A DNA stretch of 22,188 nt. Origin: an uncultured Collinsella sp. Its GTDB lineage: Bacteria; Actinomycetota; Coriobacteriia; Coriobacteriales; Coriobacteriaceae. The stretch lies in NCBI GenBank assembly GCA_958427975.1, contig CAUAEH010000032.1, positions 1 through 22,188 on the forward strand, written 5' to 3'. Each line of letters starts with the position of its first letter. Within the stretch, counting starts at the first letter, position 1. Made by a program: the position numbers and the translations under genes. A model generated the notes under the pieces. The model ran no database searches and had not been told where the DNA came from. It worked only from the letters and a program-made list of their open reading frames with translations. Shown here piece after piece: positions 7,532 through 14,967 of the stretch.

Positions 7532-7591
7532 GGCATTGACCCCTTGAACTAAGTAACGGCGCTGCCCAGCTATCACCCTTGGGCTGCCGTC
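7504..7591 (-). ncRNA. Predicted convergent antisense RNA overlapping the small peptide mRNA
   Basis: On the minus strand TTGTTA (complement 7621-7626), a 17-base spacer and TAGAAT (complement 7598-7603) form a good promoter with a predicted start near 7591. The RNA would open with the stem-loop at 7556-7590 and end at a second hairpin whose outer stem AGGGGTC/GACCCCT (7514-7520 with 7538-7544) is followed by CTTCTTTTGC. The result is an RNA of about 88 bases covering the last nine codons and the 3' UTR of the peptide gene. This is the geometry of RatA/TxpA-like and Fst-like type I systems. It is predicted from sequence; expression is unproven. Confidence 0.5.
7514..7544 (-). terminator. Intrinsic terminator of the predicted antisense RNA
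   Basis: Outer 7-bp stem (7514-7520 with 7538-7544) and inner GCC/GGC, with the minus-strand tail CTTCTTTTGC (complement 7504-7513). Read on the plus strand the hairpin spans the peptide's stop codon and has no T-run, so it favours minus-strand termination. Confidence 0.5.
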
Positions 7592-7600
7592 GACTTTATT
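7556..7600 (+). terminator. 3' hairpin of the small peptide mRNA
   Basis: Two stacked 5-bp stems (7556-7560 with 7586-7590; 7564-7568 with 7580-7584) enclose an 11-base loop containing ATCACC and are followed by a T-rich stretch ending TTTATT. It probably terminates the peptide mRNA, and its complement forms the 5' stem-loop of the antisense RNA. Confidence 0.45.
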
Positions 7601-7620
7601 CTACCCACGGTTGCCAGGTT

Positions 7621-7626
7621 TAACAA
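7621..7626 (-). promoter_or_regulatory. -35 box of the predicted antisense RNA promoter (with -10 at 7598-7603)
   Basis: TTGTTA on the minus strand, exactly 17 bases before TAGAAT. Match to the sigma-A consensus is 4/6 and 5/6. Confidence 0.45.
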
Positions 7627-7696
7627 ATGAATTTTCAGTAATGGAGCCTCGGAGCTCGCTCGCTCAACCACCTGGCCATCGGATTAGCCGGATTCT

Positions 7697-7959
7697 GGGA
7701 CACGCCTTCCGTCCCAGGCCTCTACCGGAAAATGCGTCCCACCCTGAGGCTCGATTCCGGGACACGGTTTCCGTTTGAAGCCCCGATGGGAAAGCGTGTC
7801 CCGTTCCGAGAGCTCATTCCGGGATGCAGTTTCCGCTAGAGATGCCACCGGGAAAGCGTATCCCGTTTTGGAGCCGAATTCCGGGTCGTAGTTTCCGCCT
7901 GAGGGCCGATCCAGAAACGGCATCCCACTCTGAGGCCGAAATCTGGGACACGCTTTCCG
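7697..7959. repeat. Palindromic 62-bp repeat array A (four units plus a half)
   Basis: Left arms of the form GGGAYRCNNTTTCCG start at 7697, 7759, 7821, 7883 and 7945, a strict 62-base period. Inverted right arms (7726-7740, 7788-7802, 7850-7864, 7912-7926) follow 14-base loops. Spacers between units are all 18 bases, near the form GTTCTGAGCCGAATTCC. The final arm has no partner. The array lies beyond the stop of the ATPase gene. Open frames across it are artefacts of the repeat, whose period is not a multiple of three. Nothing further was seen in the rest of the 7532-8052 gap beyond the antisense promoter. Confidence 0.9.
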
Positions 7960-8052
7960 CCGGCATTCCGCTGACAGCTAGCACGACAACAGAGGGACCC
8001 CGTTCCAGCCATTCGAGGACAGGCTTTACCCTCGAGCAGAGCTACCCCGCCC

Positions 8053-9432
8053 TCACATCTCGGCAAACGAGATCAGCTTGACGTCTCCCCTACTCTCCGC
8101 GGCATCCCGACATCCCTGCGTAAAGCCGCTTTTTGAGAAAAGCGCATAGCTTTTTCGTTGCCGTCTAAAGAGCTCGCTTCGGTGCACGAGCTTTTGCAGC
8201 ACGTCTTCGCCCACCGGTTCATTGCGCCATTTGCACTCCGCAAACAGCGCAGTGCCCTCGCCATCGTCAACAATCAAGTCGATTTCTTCCTGCGTATGCG
8301 TGCGATTATCCGTCCCCCACCAGCGCCCGACGCTCGCCGGAACCACATCGAGCCGGCCCGCGCGCGCGAGTTCGTAAACATATTGCCTGCATATAAGCTC
8401 AAAGACCGTACCCATGTAATCCGATACGTACGGCTCAATACGCTTATACGCCATCTCGGCCATATCGTTTTGAATCAGCCCGATGTTCTGCGGAACAAAC
8501 TTGTACCAGAACCTAAACATCTGGTCGCTCAGCAGATAAACGGCTCGCTTATTGCTCGTCTCGTTTAGGGGCAGCTCGCGCTCGACAATCCCAAGCGACG
8601 CCAGCTTATCCACATAGCCCTTTACGTTGCTCGCAGGGATTCCCGTAGAGCTCGCAATCTCCGAGATCTTCGAGCGCCCCTGAGCAATTGCTTGCACGAT
8701 CGCATCATATTGCTCGGGATTGCGGCACTCTTGCAATAGCAGGTTACTCGGCTCCTCAAAGAGATAGCCCGTAGGAGTAAGAAAAAGACGTTTGATGTTG
8801 TCCTTGAGCGGTGCGACAGGATCGACTTTCTCGATATATGCAGGAATGCCGCCCGTCATGCCATAGCAAACCGCAGCGTCTTCGCGACTCATGCCCTGCC
8901 ACAGACCGAGGGTCGTCGTAAAATCGAGCGGCATGATCTTAAACTGGGCCGTACGCCTACCGTATAGCGGACTCTCGTAGCCCAGCACCTGCTCTTCCAT
9001 AAACGAAAGCGACGACCCGCACAGGATAAGCATGAGCTTGGTCTCTTTGTACAGGTGATCGATCTTGTCTTGCAGCAACGAGCTGATTTCGGGATTCGAT
9101 TGGGCGAGATAGGGATACTCGTCAATCACGACAACCAAACGTTCCGTGCGAGCCATGGTGGCCAATGCATCGAACGCTTCGTCAAAACTACGAAACGACA
9201 CGCCTGCAGCACCAACCGAGCCCGCAAGTATCGCCTGGCTAAAGCCGTGCAGGTTTGCCTCCGCATTGGTACGACGAGCTTGAAAGTAAATAGCCTTCTT
9301 GCCTTGGATGAACTCTGTGATAAGGCGCGTTTTACCCACACGACGGCGGCCGTAAATCACAGGCATTTCAAAGGAGCCCGTGCCATACAGTCGATTGAGC
9401 TCGGACATTTCCGCTGTTCTTCCGATAAACAT
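8053..9432 (-). CDS. AAA ATPase with winged-helix and DUF234/nuclease-like C-terminus
   Basis: 459 residues. Walker A is GRRRVGKT (28-35) right after an N-terminal FIGR motif; Walker B is LVVVIDEYPYL (D104, E105), followed by a sensor strand LILCGSS. A middle winged helix (about 250-300, KISEIASSTGIPASNVKGYVDKLASLGIVER) precedes the DUF234-type C-terminus, where EEIDLIVDD near 386 and ALFAECKWR near 400 match the D...ExK core of the PD-(D/E)xK nuclease fold. These SSO1545-like ATPases are common in accessory DNA; their function is not settled, and DNA handling, defence or regulation have been suggested. The ATG (complement 9430-9432) has GAAGGAAGG upstream. Its promoter region contains the inverted repeat at 9451-9500, and repeat arrays flank both sides. 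Confidence 0.88.
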   Translation of the reverse strand: MFIGRTAEMSELNRLYGTGSFEMPVIYGRRRVGKTRLITEFIQGKKAIYFQARRTNAEANLHGFSQAILAGSVGAAGVSFRSFDEAFDALATMARTERLVVVIDEYPYLAQSNPEISSLLQDKIDHLYKETKLMLILCGSSLSFMEEQVLGYESPLYGRRTAQFKIMPLDFTTTLGLWQGMSREDAAVCYGMTGGIPAYIEKVDPVAPLKDNIKRLFLTPTGYLFEEPSNLLLQECRNPEQYDAIVQAIAQGRSKISEIASSTGIPASNVKGYVDKLASLGIVERELPLNETSNKRAVYLLSDQMFRFWYKFVPQNIGLIQNDMAEMAYKRIEPYVSDYMGTVFELICRQYVYELARAGRLDVVPASVGRWWGTDNRTHTQEEIDLIVDDGEGTALFAECKWRNEPVGEDVLQKLVHRSELFRRQRKSYALFSKSGFTQGCRDAAESRGDVKLISFAEM

Positions 9433-9450
9433 AGGGCCATCCTTCCTTCA

Positions 9451-9500
9451 CGTTATAGCTAGCCATATTATACCTTCCTATAATATAGCTAGCTATAACG
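9451..9500 (-). promoter_or_regulatory. 22-bp inverted repeat over the ATPase gene promoter
   Basis: Arms 9451-9472 and 9479-9500 match at 21 of 22 positions around a 6-base centre. Each arm contains a smaller palindrome: TATAGCTAGCTATA is perfect at 9484-9497 and has one mismatch at 9454-9467, their centres 30 bases apart. A TATAAT occurs on each strand (complement 9467-9472 toward the ATPase, 9479-9484 on the plus strand). The structure suits two operator sites for a dimeric repressor overlapping the promoter; it could also be the end of a miniature mobile element. Confidence 0.65.
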
Positions 9501-9555
9501 TAACTCGACAAGCGGCGCACGAAAAGGGCGATACACCGCCGCACGTGGACCGTTC

Positions 9556-9727
9556 CGGAAAATGTATCCCGTTCTGGAGCCAAAAACTGGGCCGCAGTTT
9601 CCGCCAAGCATGCCATCCGGAAAGCGCGTCCCGTTCTGAGCGCTCATTCCGGGATGCAATTTCCGCTTGAAGCCCGATCCGAAAACGGCATCCCACTCTG
9701 AGGCCGAAATCTGGGACACAGTTTCCG
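9556..9727. repeat. Palindromic 62-bp repeat array B (two units plus halves)
   Basis: Same family as array A. It opens with a lone right arm (9556-9570), continues with complete units (9589-9603 with 9618-9632; 9651-9665 with 9680-9694) and closes with a lone left arm (9713-9727). Loops are 14 bases and spacers 18. The spacer at 9695-9712 is identical to the one at 7927-7944 in array A. It lies in the 590-base gap between the ATPase and AbiEi-like genes. Confidence 0.9.
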
Positions 9728-9919
9728 CAGGTACAAGGCGACAGTCCGCCGCCCTTATCACATGCCTTCAAATATGCGATCCAGAAACACACAACAGCAG
9801 ATAGAATGCTCTTTTTCAAAAAGTACACGTCCCGAAACTTACCAAGACTTCATATCCAGCTACCGTTCACGGTCGCCGATTACCGCCCACCGATTCAAAC
9901 AAGAAATATGTCGCCAAAA

Positions 9920-9971
9920 GCAGGTCATCTACCTGCATGGTCAGATTTTGGTCAGCTTTTGGTCAGCTGAG
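9920..9971 (+). promoter_or_regulatory. Small hairpin and three 11-bp direct repeats before the AbiEi-like gene
   Basis: GCAGGT (9920-9925) and ACCTGC (9931-9936) form a hairpin, followed at once by three tandem 11-base units beginning GGTCAG (9939-9949, 9950-9960, 9961-9971). The 11-base step places the GGTCAG motifs on one face of the helix, as expected for cooperative binding. They lie 52-84 bases before the start codon at 10023. Confidence 0.6.
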
Positions 9972-10022
9972 CGGCAAGTTCCAGCTGATACGTTTTTGCT
10001 ACCCAAAAGGAGGCGGTAGCTC

Positions 10023-11021
10023 ATGACCCATTGCAATGACCAGCTCATCGACCAACTGCTCACTCAAGCCGAACAAGAAGGGCGCTGTCTGATTCCCCCG
10101 AGCACGGCGATCCGAAAAGCGCTCCTTCGGCGCACCGGCGGCACGGTTGTCTCGCCCATGCCGGGGTTGTTTGCGCGAAAAACGCGCTGGGATGAACTCA
10201 ACCGAGCGCAACGCCATTGCGAAATCCTCCGCGCCCTTGCGATCATCCATCCCGATTGGACGTTCTGCTCGTTTTCGGCAGCTTGCCTGCTGGGGCTCGA
10301 GGTCTCGTGGCGACACCTGAACGTCGTGCATGTTTGCAGCTCGACAAAGCCGTCGGCTCGTCCGGGCGCACATATTCAGCGACACCTGATTGAGCCGGCC
10401 GGAGCAATACGCAGAGCCGGCATATCGGTAACGCCGCCCATCCAAACGGCCACAGATTGCCTGCTGCAAACTGGTTTTGCCGACGGCATGCCCATTGCCG
10501 ATTCGGCGATCTCAAAGCTCGGCCTTGCGCCGGAACAGCTGATGGAGGCCGTTGAGCAACGAGCGACTGCCCGCAATGGTCGCACGATTCGCACCGCCCT
10601 CACGACACTTCGATATGCCGACGCCCGCGCCGAGAGCGGCGGGGAATCGGTCACCCGAGCCGTCATGATCGAGACGGGCTCTGCGCCCGACTGGCTTCAA
10701 TACGAGCTGACGGACCCCTTCGATTCGGCCAAGCCCATACGAACGGACTTTGCCTGGGAGCGCCAGGCGCGGGAACTCACGCTGGGCGAGCTCGACGGGC
10801 TCATCAAATATACCGCCCAGACCATGCTGGCCGGACGCACCACCGCCGAGGCGCTCGTTGCCGAACGACAGCGCGAGGCGCACCTATCGCTCTACGGCCA
10901 CCCTCTGCTGCGCTTTACCATGAACGAGGTCCGCTCGGCAGGAATGCTCGCCAAAAAGCTGCAGACGGCAGGCATCCGGCAGACCGCTCTACCGACATGG
11001 CTCAACGAGGTGGACCTGTAG
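10023..11021 (+). CDS. AbiEi-like / Vsr-type nuclease-fold protein
   Basis: 332 residues. It resembles the Actinobacterial family annotated as AbiEi-domain or DUF559-like protein: an N-terminal part with VVSPMPGLFARKTRW and a CSFSAACLLGL segment, a central SVTPPIQTATDCLL stretch, then a C-terminal Vsr/PD-(D/E)xK-like domain. That domain shows the core pattern GGES near residue 203, RTDFAW near 240 and GELDGLIKY near 255, followed by ERQREAHLSLYG. The ATG has AAAAGGAGG nine bases upstream. Family members often occur alone, without an AbiEii toxin, as here. The function is not established; a nuclease or antiphage role is plausible but inferred. Tandem GGTCAG repeats upstream suggest autoregulation. 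Repeat array C begins 37 bases after the stop. Confidence 0.75.
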   Translation: MTHCNDQLIDQLLTQAEQEGRCLIPPSTAIRKALLRRTGGTVVSPMPGLFARKTRWDELNRAQRHCEILRALAIIHPDWTFCSFSAACLLGLEVSWRHLNVVHVCSSTKPSARPGAHIQRHLIEPAGAIRRAGISVTPPIQTATDCLLQTGFADGMPIADSAISKLGLAPEQLMEAVEQRATARNGRTIRTALTTLRYADARAESGGESVTRAVMIETGSAPDWLQYELTDPFDSAKPIRTDFAWERQARELTLGELDGLIKYTAQTMLAGRTTAEALVAERQREAHLSLYGHPLLRFTMNEVRSAGMLAKKLQTAGIRQTALPTWLNEVDL

Positions 11022-11057
11022 GAGCTGCTAAGTTTATGCCCGCCTGCCCGCCAAACT

Positions 11058-11566
11058 GGGACACACTTTCCGGTTGGCAGCACCCGCGGAAACCGTGTCC
11101 CAGATTGAGCGCCCAAAACGGGATGCGCTTTCCAGATGGCATGCCCAGCGGAAACCGTGTCCCGGAATCAAAGCCTAGAACGGGACAGACTTTCCGGTTG
11201 AAGCGCCCAGCGGAAACTGCATCCCGGAATAGATGCTCAAACTGGGACGCAATTTCCGCTGAGGTTCCATCCGGAAACTGTGTCCCACTCCGAGCGTCAA
11301 TTCTGGGATGAACTTTCCGCCAGAGGGTTCAGCCGGAAACGGCATCCCACTCTGAAGCGAAATTCTGGGACGCAGTTTCCGGTTGAGGGCTGTTCCGGAA
11401 AGTGCGTCCCATTCCAGGCGCGGATTCCGGGATGCACTTTCCGTTTGAAGCTCCAACCGGAAAGTGCATCCCACTCTGGAGCCAAATTCCGGGACACGCT
11501 TTCCGCTAGAGGCTCAAAAGGAAAGCGCATCCCATTCTGAGCGCCGAATCCGGGACACAGTTTCCG
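11058..11566. repeat. Palindromic 62-bp repeat array C (eight units plus a half)
   Basis: Left arms start at 11058, 11120, 11182, 11244, 11305, 11367, 11429, 11491 and 11552 (period 61-62); right arms end at 11101, 11163, 11225, 11286, 11348, 11410, 11472 and 11533. Unit 7 (11429-11472) is a perfect 15-bp hairpin. All spacers are 18 bases; loops are 13-14. The spacers after units 1-3 (11102-11119, 11164-11181, 11226-11243) resemble the reverse complement of the usual spacer. The array fills most of the 665-base gap between the AbiEi-like gene and the xdhD terminator. Confidence 0.92.
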
Positions 11567-11582
11567 CATGCGGAGGCGCTCC

Positions 11583-11616
11583 AAACAAAAGCCCCGACTC
11601 GCGATGGAGCCGGGGC
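11583..11616 (-). terminator. Intrinsic terminator of the permease-to-xdhD operon
   Basis: On the minus strand GCCCCG and CGGGGC (complement 11611-11616 and 11591-11596), extended by a 3-bp inner stem, are followed by TTTTGTTTGG. It lies 70 bases beyond the xdhD stop. Confidence 0.85.
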
Positions 11617-11686
11617 CAAAGGCGCAGCGTATGTAGTTGATGTTGAGCGCAAACAGCCCATCAGCAATGGCTGTCCGCACCCTACC

Positions 11687-14464
11687 CTACCCGCGGCGAC
11701 GGGCGCGGCTGTAGGGCGTATCCACCATGGGCAGATCGGGACGCAGCTTGCCGTCAAATGCGCGATAGGCGTTCTGTACGGCGGGCGCCGTGGGGATCGT
11801 TGCGATCTCGCCGATGCCCTTGCCGCCGTATGCCACGGGCAGCAGCTCGTCCTTCTCCACGTAGATGGCGTGGATATCCGGAATCTCGGGCGCACGGAAC
11901 AGCCCGAGCGTACCGTACCTTGCCTGGGGTACGCAGTCCTTGAGCGGCCAGTCCTCGGTAAGCGCATAGCCCATACCCATGAGCACGCCGCCTTCGATCT
12001 GACCCTGGATGGAGATGGGGTTGACCACCTTGCCGGAATCGTGCGCAGCATAGATCTCGCTCACGCGGCCGTCATCGTCCAAAATGACCACATGCGTGGC
12101 AAAACCGTAGCAGATGTGGCTCTTGGGGTTGGGAACGTCGGCGCCCAGTTTGTCGGTCGGCTCCAGGTACACGTAGCCAAACTCGCATCCCTCGAGCGCC
12201 TTAATGGCGGTCGCGGGATCCTGAGGATGCATACCCTGGCCGGCGACGAGCTCCTGCGTGCGCAGCTGGTAGGCGCGACCGTCATCGTACTCGATCTTGA
12301 CGCCGTCGCCATGCGCGCTCACGGGAGCATCGGGCGCGGGCTTGCCGGCCTCGATGCCAACCATGGCATCGCGCAGCAGGAAGGCGGCGCCGCGCACGGC
12401 CTCGCCGGTCACGACCGTCTGACGCGAACCAGACGTGGTGCCGGAGTCGGGAGCATTCTCGGTGGAGCACTCGCCGTTGGCGATGCAGCGAAGCGGCAGA
12501 CCGCATGCCTCGGCAACGTCCTGCAAAAAGACGGTGTTGCAGCCCTGGCCGATGTCGGACGTGGCGGCATAGACCACGGCCACGCCGTTCTCGACGCGAA
12601 TCTTGCAGCGACCGGCATCGGGCAGGCCAACGCCCACGCCAGCGTTCTTCATGGCGCAGGCAATGCCGGCGTGTCCGGGATGCGCATAGTAGGCATCCTT
12701 GACCTCGAGCAGTGTCTCCTTAAGCGCCGTAGAGCAGTCGGCAATCTGGCCATTGGGCAAAACCTCGCCCGGCTCGATGGCGTTACGGTAGCGAATCTCC
12801 CACGGATCTAGGCCGACCTTCTCTGCCAGCAAGTCGATCAGGCTCTCGAGCGCAAACTCGGACTGGCAAACGCCAAAGCCGCGATACGCACCGGCGGGCG
12901 GATTGTTGGTGTAGTAGCCAAAACCGCGAATGTCGGTGTTCTGGTACTTGTAGGGGCCGACGGCGTGCGTGCAGGCGCGCTCGAGCACCGGGCCGCACAG
13001 CGACGCGTAGGCGCCGGTGTCAAAGTTGATCTCGCAGTCCAGACCGGTAAAGTTGCCCTCGGCGTCGCAGCCCAGCGTAAAGGTACCGTCCATGGCATGA
13101 CGCTTGGGATGAAAAGCAAGCGACTCGGCACGCGTGAGCTTGCACTTCACAGGACGCTGGAACTTATAGGCAGCAAGCGCGGCCAGGTGCTGGATCGAAA
13201 CGTCCTCCTTACCGCCAAAGCCGCCGCCCACGAGCATGGTCTCGACGACCACGCGCTCGGGCTCGTTGTCCCAGCCAAACATGTGGGCACACTCTTTGCG
13301 CGTGTCGTAGGCACCCTGGTCGGTCGACTGCACCTTGACGCCGTTCTTGTACGGGAAGGCAACGGCGCACTCGGGCTCCAAGAAGGCATGCTCGGTAAAG
13401 GGCGTGGTAAAGCGCTGCGTCACGGTAAACGCGCTCTCTGCCAGCGCCTTGGCGGCGTCGCCGCGCGTCACGTGACGGCTCTGACACACGTTGTCCTTGA
13501 GCTCCACCGTGTTGCCGAAGGCAAAGAAGCTGTCATGCAGGCGCGGGGCATCGGCGGCCCTGGCCTCGACAATGTTGCGCACGGGCTCCAGCGGCTCGTA
13601 ATCGATCTTTACGAGCTTCTTGGCCTTCTCGAGCGTCGCCTCGTCCTCGGCGACCACCAGCACGATGGCATCGCCCACGCAGCGGGTGATATCGCCCTGA
13701 GCGATCATGACGTCCCAGTCCTGGATAAGGTGGCCGACCTGGTTGACCGGCACGTCCTCGGCGCGCAGGATGCCCACCACACCGGGCAGGGCCTCGGCCT
13801 TGGAGGTGTCGATGGAGAGCACGCGGGCGCGCGGATACTTGGAGCGCACGGCGCTGGCATAGGTCAGGCCCGGCTGATCGAGCTCGTCGATGTCGTCGGG
13901 ATACTTGCCCTCGCCGAGCACCTTCTTGCGCACGTCAATACGGAAGGCGCGCTTGCCCACGCCGTAGTCATCGCCGCGCTCCAGGTCCTCGTCGATCTGC
14001 TTTTCGCCGCGGAGCACCGCAGCGGCCAGCGAGATGCCCTCGATAATCTTTTTGTAGCCGGTGCAGCGGCAGACGTTACCGCGAATGGCGTACTTGATCT
14101 GCTCCTCGGTGGGCTCGGGGTCCTCGGCGATGAGCGCCGCACCCGCCATGACCATGCCGGGAATGCAAAAACCGCACTGCACGGCGCCCACGGCGCCAAA
14201 GGCGTACACAAAGGCCTCGCGCACGTCCTCGGGCAGGCCCTCGACGGTCACGATGTTGCGGCCGGCGGTAAGAGCGGTGGTCAGCACGCACGCCTTGACG
14301 GCCGCACCGTCCACATGGATGGTGCAGGTGCCGCAGGCGCCCTCGGAGCAGCCGTCCTTGGCGGAGTGAATGTGCAGGTCGTCGCGCAGATAGCGCAGCA
14401 GTGGCTTGTTCTGAGTCGTCGTGCACTCGACGCCGTTAACGGTAAAAGTGAATTCCTGTGCCAT
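11687..14464 (-). CDS. xdhD: Selenium-dependent xanthine dehydrogenase-type molybdenum hydroxylase
   Basis: 925 residues fusing an Fe-S domain to a molybdopterin domain. The plant-type [2Fe-2S] site is C39, C44, C47, C59 (CSEGACGTC); the second cluster is C97, C100, C132, C134 (QCGFC, CRC). The molybdenum domain shows GGGFGGKED, AYRGFG, GQGCN and the catalytic glutamate in GGKGIGE (E886). There is no FAD domain, as in XdhD, so electrons must pass to a partner such as YgfK or the ferredoxin encoded just upstream. Members are linked to selenium as a labile cofactor; no in-frame TGA is present. It probably acts on xanthine, urate or a related purine, in either direction. AGAAGGGA precedes the ATG; the gap to the ferredoxin gene is 12 bases. 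It is the last gene before the terminator. Confidence 0.93.
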   Translation of the reverse strand: MAQEFTFTVNGVECTTTQNKPLLRYLRDDLHIHSAKDGCSEGACGTCTIHVDGAAVKACVLTTALTAGRNIVTVEGLPEDVREAFVYAFGAVGAVQCGFCIPGMVMAGAALIAEDPEPTEEQIKYAIRGNVCRCTGYKKIIEGISLAAAVLRGEKQIDEDLERGDDYGVGKRAFRIDVRKKVLGEGKYPDDIDELDQPGLTYASAVRSKYPRARVLSIDTSKAEALPGVVGILRAEDVPVNQVGHLIQDWDVMIAQGDITRCVGDAIVLVVAEDEATLEKAKKLVKIDYEPLEPVRNIVEARAADAPRLHDSFFAFGNTVELKDNVCQSRHVTRGDAAKALAESAFTVTQRFTTPFTEHAFLEPECAVAFPYKNGVKVQSTDQGAYDTRKECAHMFGWDNEPERVVVETMLVGGGFGGKEDVSIQHLAALAAYKFQRPVKCKLTRAESLAFHPKRHAMDGTFTLGCDAEGNFTGLDCEINFDTGAYASLCGPVLERACTHAVGPYKYQNTDIRGFGYYTNNPPAGAYRGFGVCQSEFALESLIDLLAEKVGLDPWEIRYRNAIEPGEVLPNGQIADCSTALKETLLEVKDAYYAHPGHAGIACAMKNAGVGVGLPDAGRCKIRVENGVAVVYAATSDIGQGCNTVFLQDVAEACGLPLRCIANGECSTENAPDSGTTSGSRQTVVTGEAVRGAAFLLRDAMVGIEAGKPAPDAPVSAHGDGVKIEYDDGRAYQLRTQELVAGQGMHPQDPATAIKALEGCEFGYVYLEPTDKLGADVPNPKSHICYGFATHVVILDDDGRVSEIYAAHDSGKVVNPISIQGQIEGGVLMGMGYALTEDWPLKDCVPQARYGTLGLFRAPEIPDIHAIYVEKDELLPVAYGGKGIGEIATIPTAPAVQNAYRAFDGKLRPDLPMVDTPYSRARRRG

Positions 14465-14476
14465 GGTGATTCCCTT

Positions 14477-14956
14477 CTACACGCCGGCGGCGATGCCGGT
14501 GCGGTCGTGGATGGCGCCATGCGGGCAGACGACGGCGCACATGCCGCACGACAGGCAGTCCACGCCGTCGATATGGGCGCAGTTGTCCTCGATGCGGATA
14601 GCGCCGGCAGGGCACTTTTTGGCGCACATACCGCAACCGATGCAGCTCGTGTCGCAGACCTTGCGCGCAATGGCACCCTTATCGGTGTTGTTGCAGCGCA
14701 CCAGAATGTTCTGGTAGCCGGGGACGAAGGCAATCACGCGCTGCGGGCACGCCATGCCGCACAGGCCACAGCCCGTGCACTTGGAGCGGTCCACGCGGGC
14801 GATGCCATCGACCAGCGCAATGGCGCCGTGGGGGCAGGCCGTGACGCAGGCGCCACAGCCAATGCAGCCTTCGCTGCAGCGGGCGTCGCCGCCCGCGGAA
14901 GCACAGCCGCTTCCGCAGGCAACGTAGGCCACATTATGTTGAATGGATTTGGCCAT
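14477..14956 (-). CDS. Four-cluster [4Fe-4S] polyferredoxin
   Basis: 159 residues with four CxxCxxCxxxCP motifs: C31/C34/C37/C41, C60/C63/C66/C70, C105/C108/C111/C115 and C134/C137/C140/C144, plus extra cysteines at 14, 18 and 27. It is soluble, without a signal peptide. Placed between ygfK and xdhD with gaps of only 11 and 12 bases, it is likely translationally coupled and the electron carrier between the flavoprotein YgfK and the molybdenum enzyme XdhD. It is comparable in size and kind to E. coli YgfS, encoded in the same purine region, but orthology is not claimed. The start is ATG (complement 14954-14956), with only a weak ribosome binding site, consistent with coupling. Confidence 0.88.
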   Translation of the reverse strand: MAKSIQHNVAYVACGSGCASAGGDARCSEGCIGCGACVTACPHGAIALVDGIARVDRSKCTGCGLCGMACPQRVIAFVPGYQNILVRCNNTDKGAIARKVCDTSCIGCGMCAKKCPAGAIRIEDNCAHIDGVDCLSCGMCAVVCPHGAIHDRTGIAAGV

Positions 14957-14967
14957 AAGAGACTCGC

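Noticed and set aside
7684..7923. Short frames inside the repeat arrays (also in 9489-9828 and 10997-11680)
   Set aside because: They exist because the 62-bp repeat lacks stops; the period is not a multiple of three, the peptides are repeat translations and no ribosome binding sites are seen.
11058..11566. CRISPR array
   Set aside because: The conserved element is an inverted pair in alternating orientation, loops and spacers are related sequences of 13-18 bases, and no cas genes are present.
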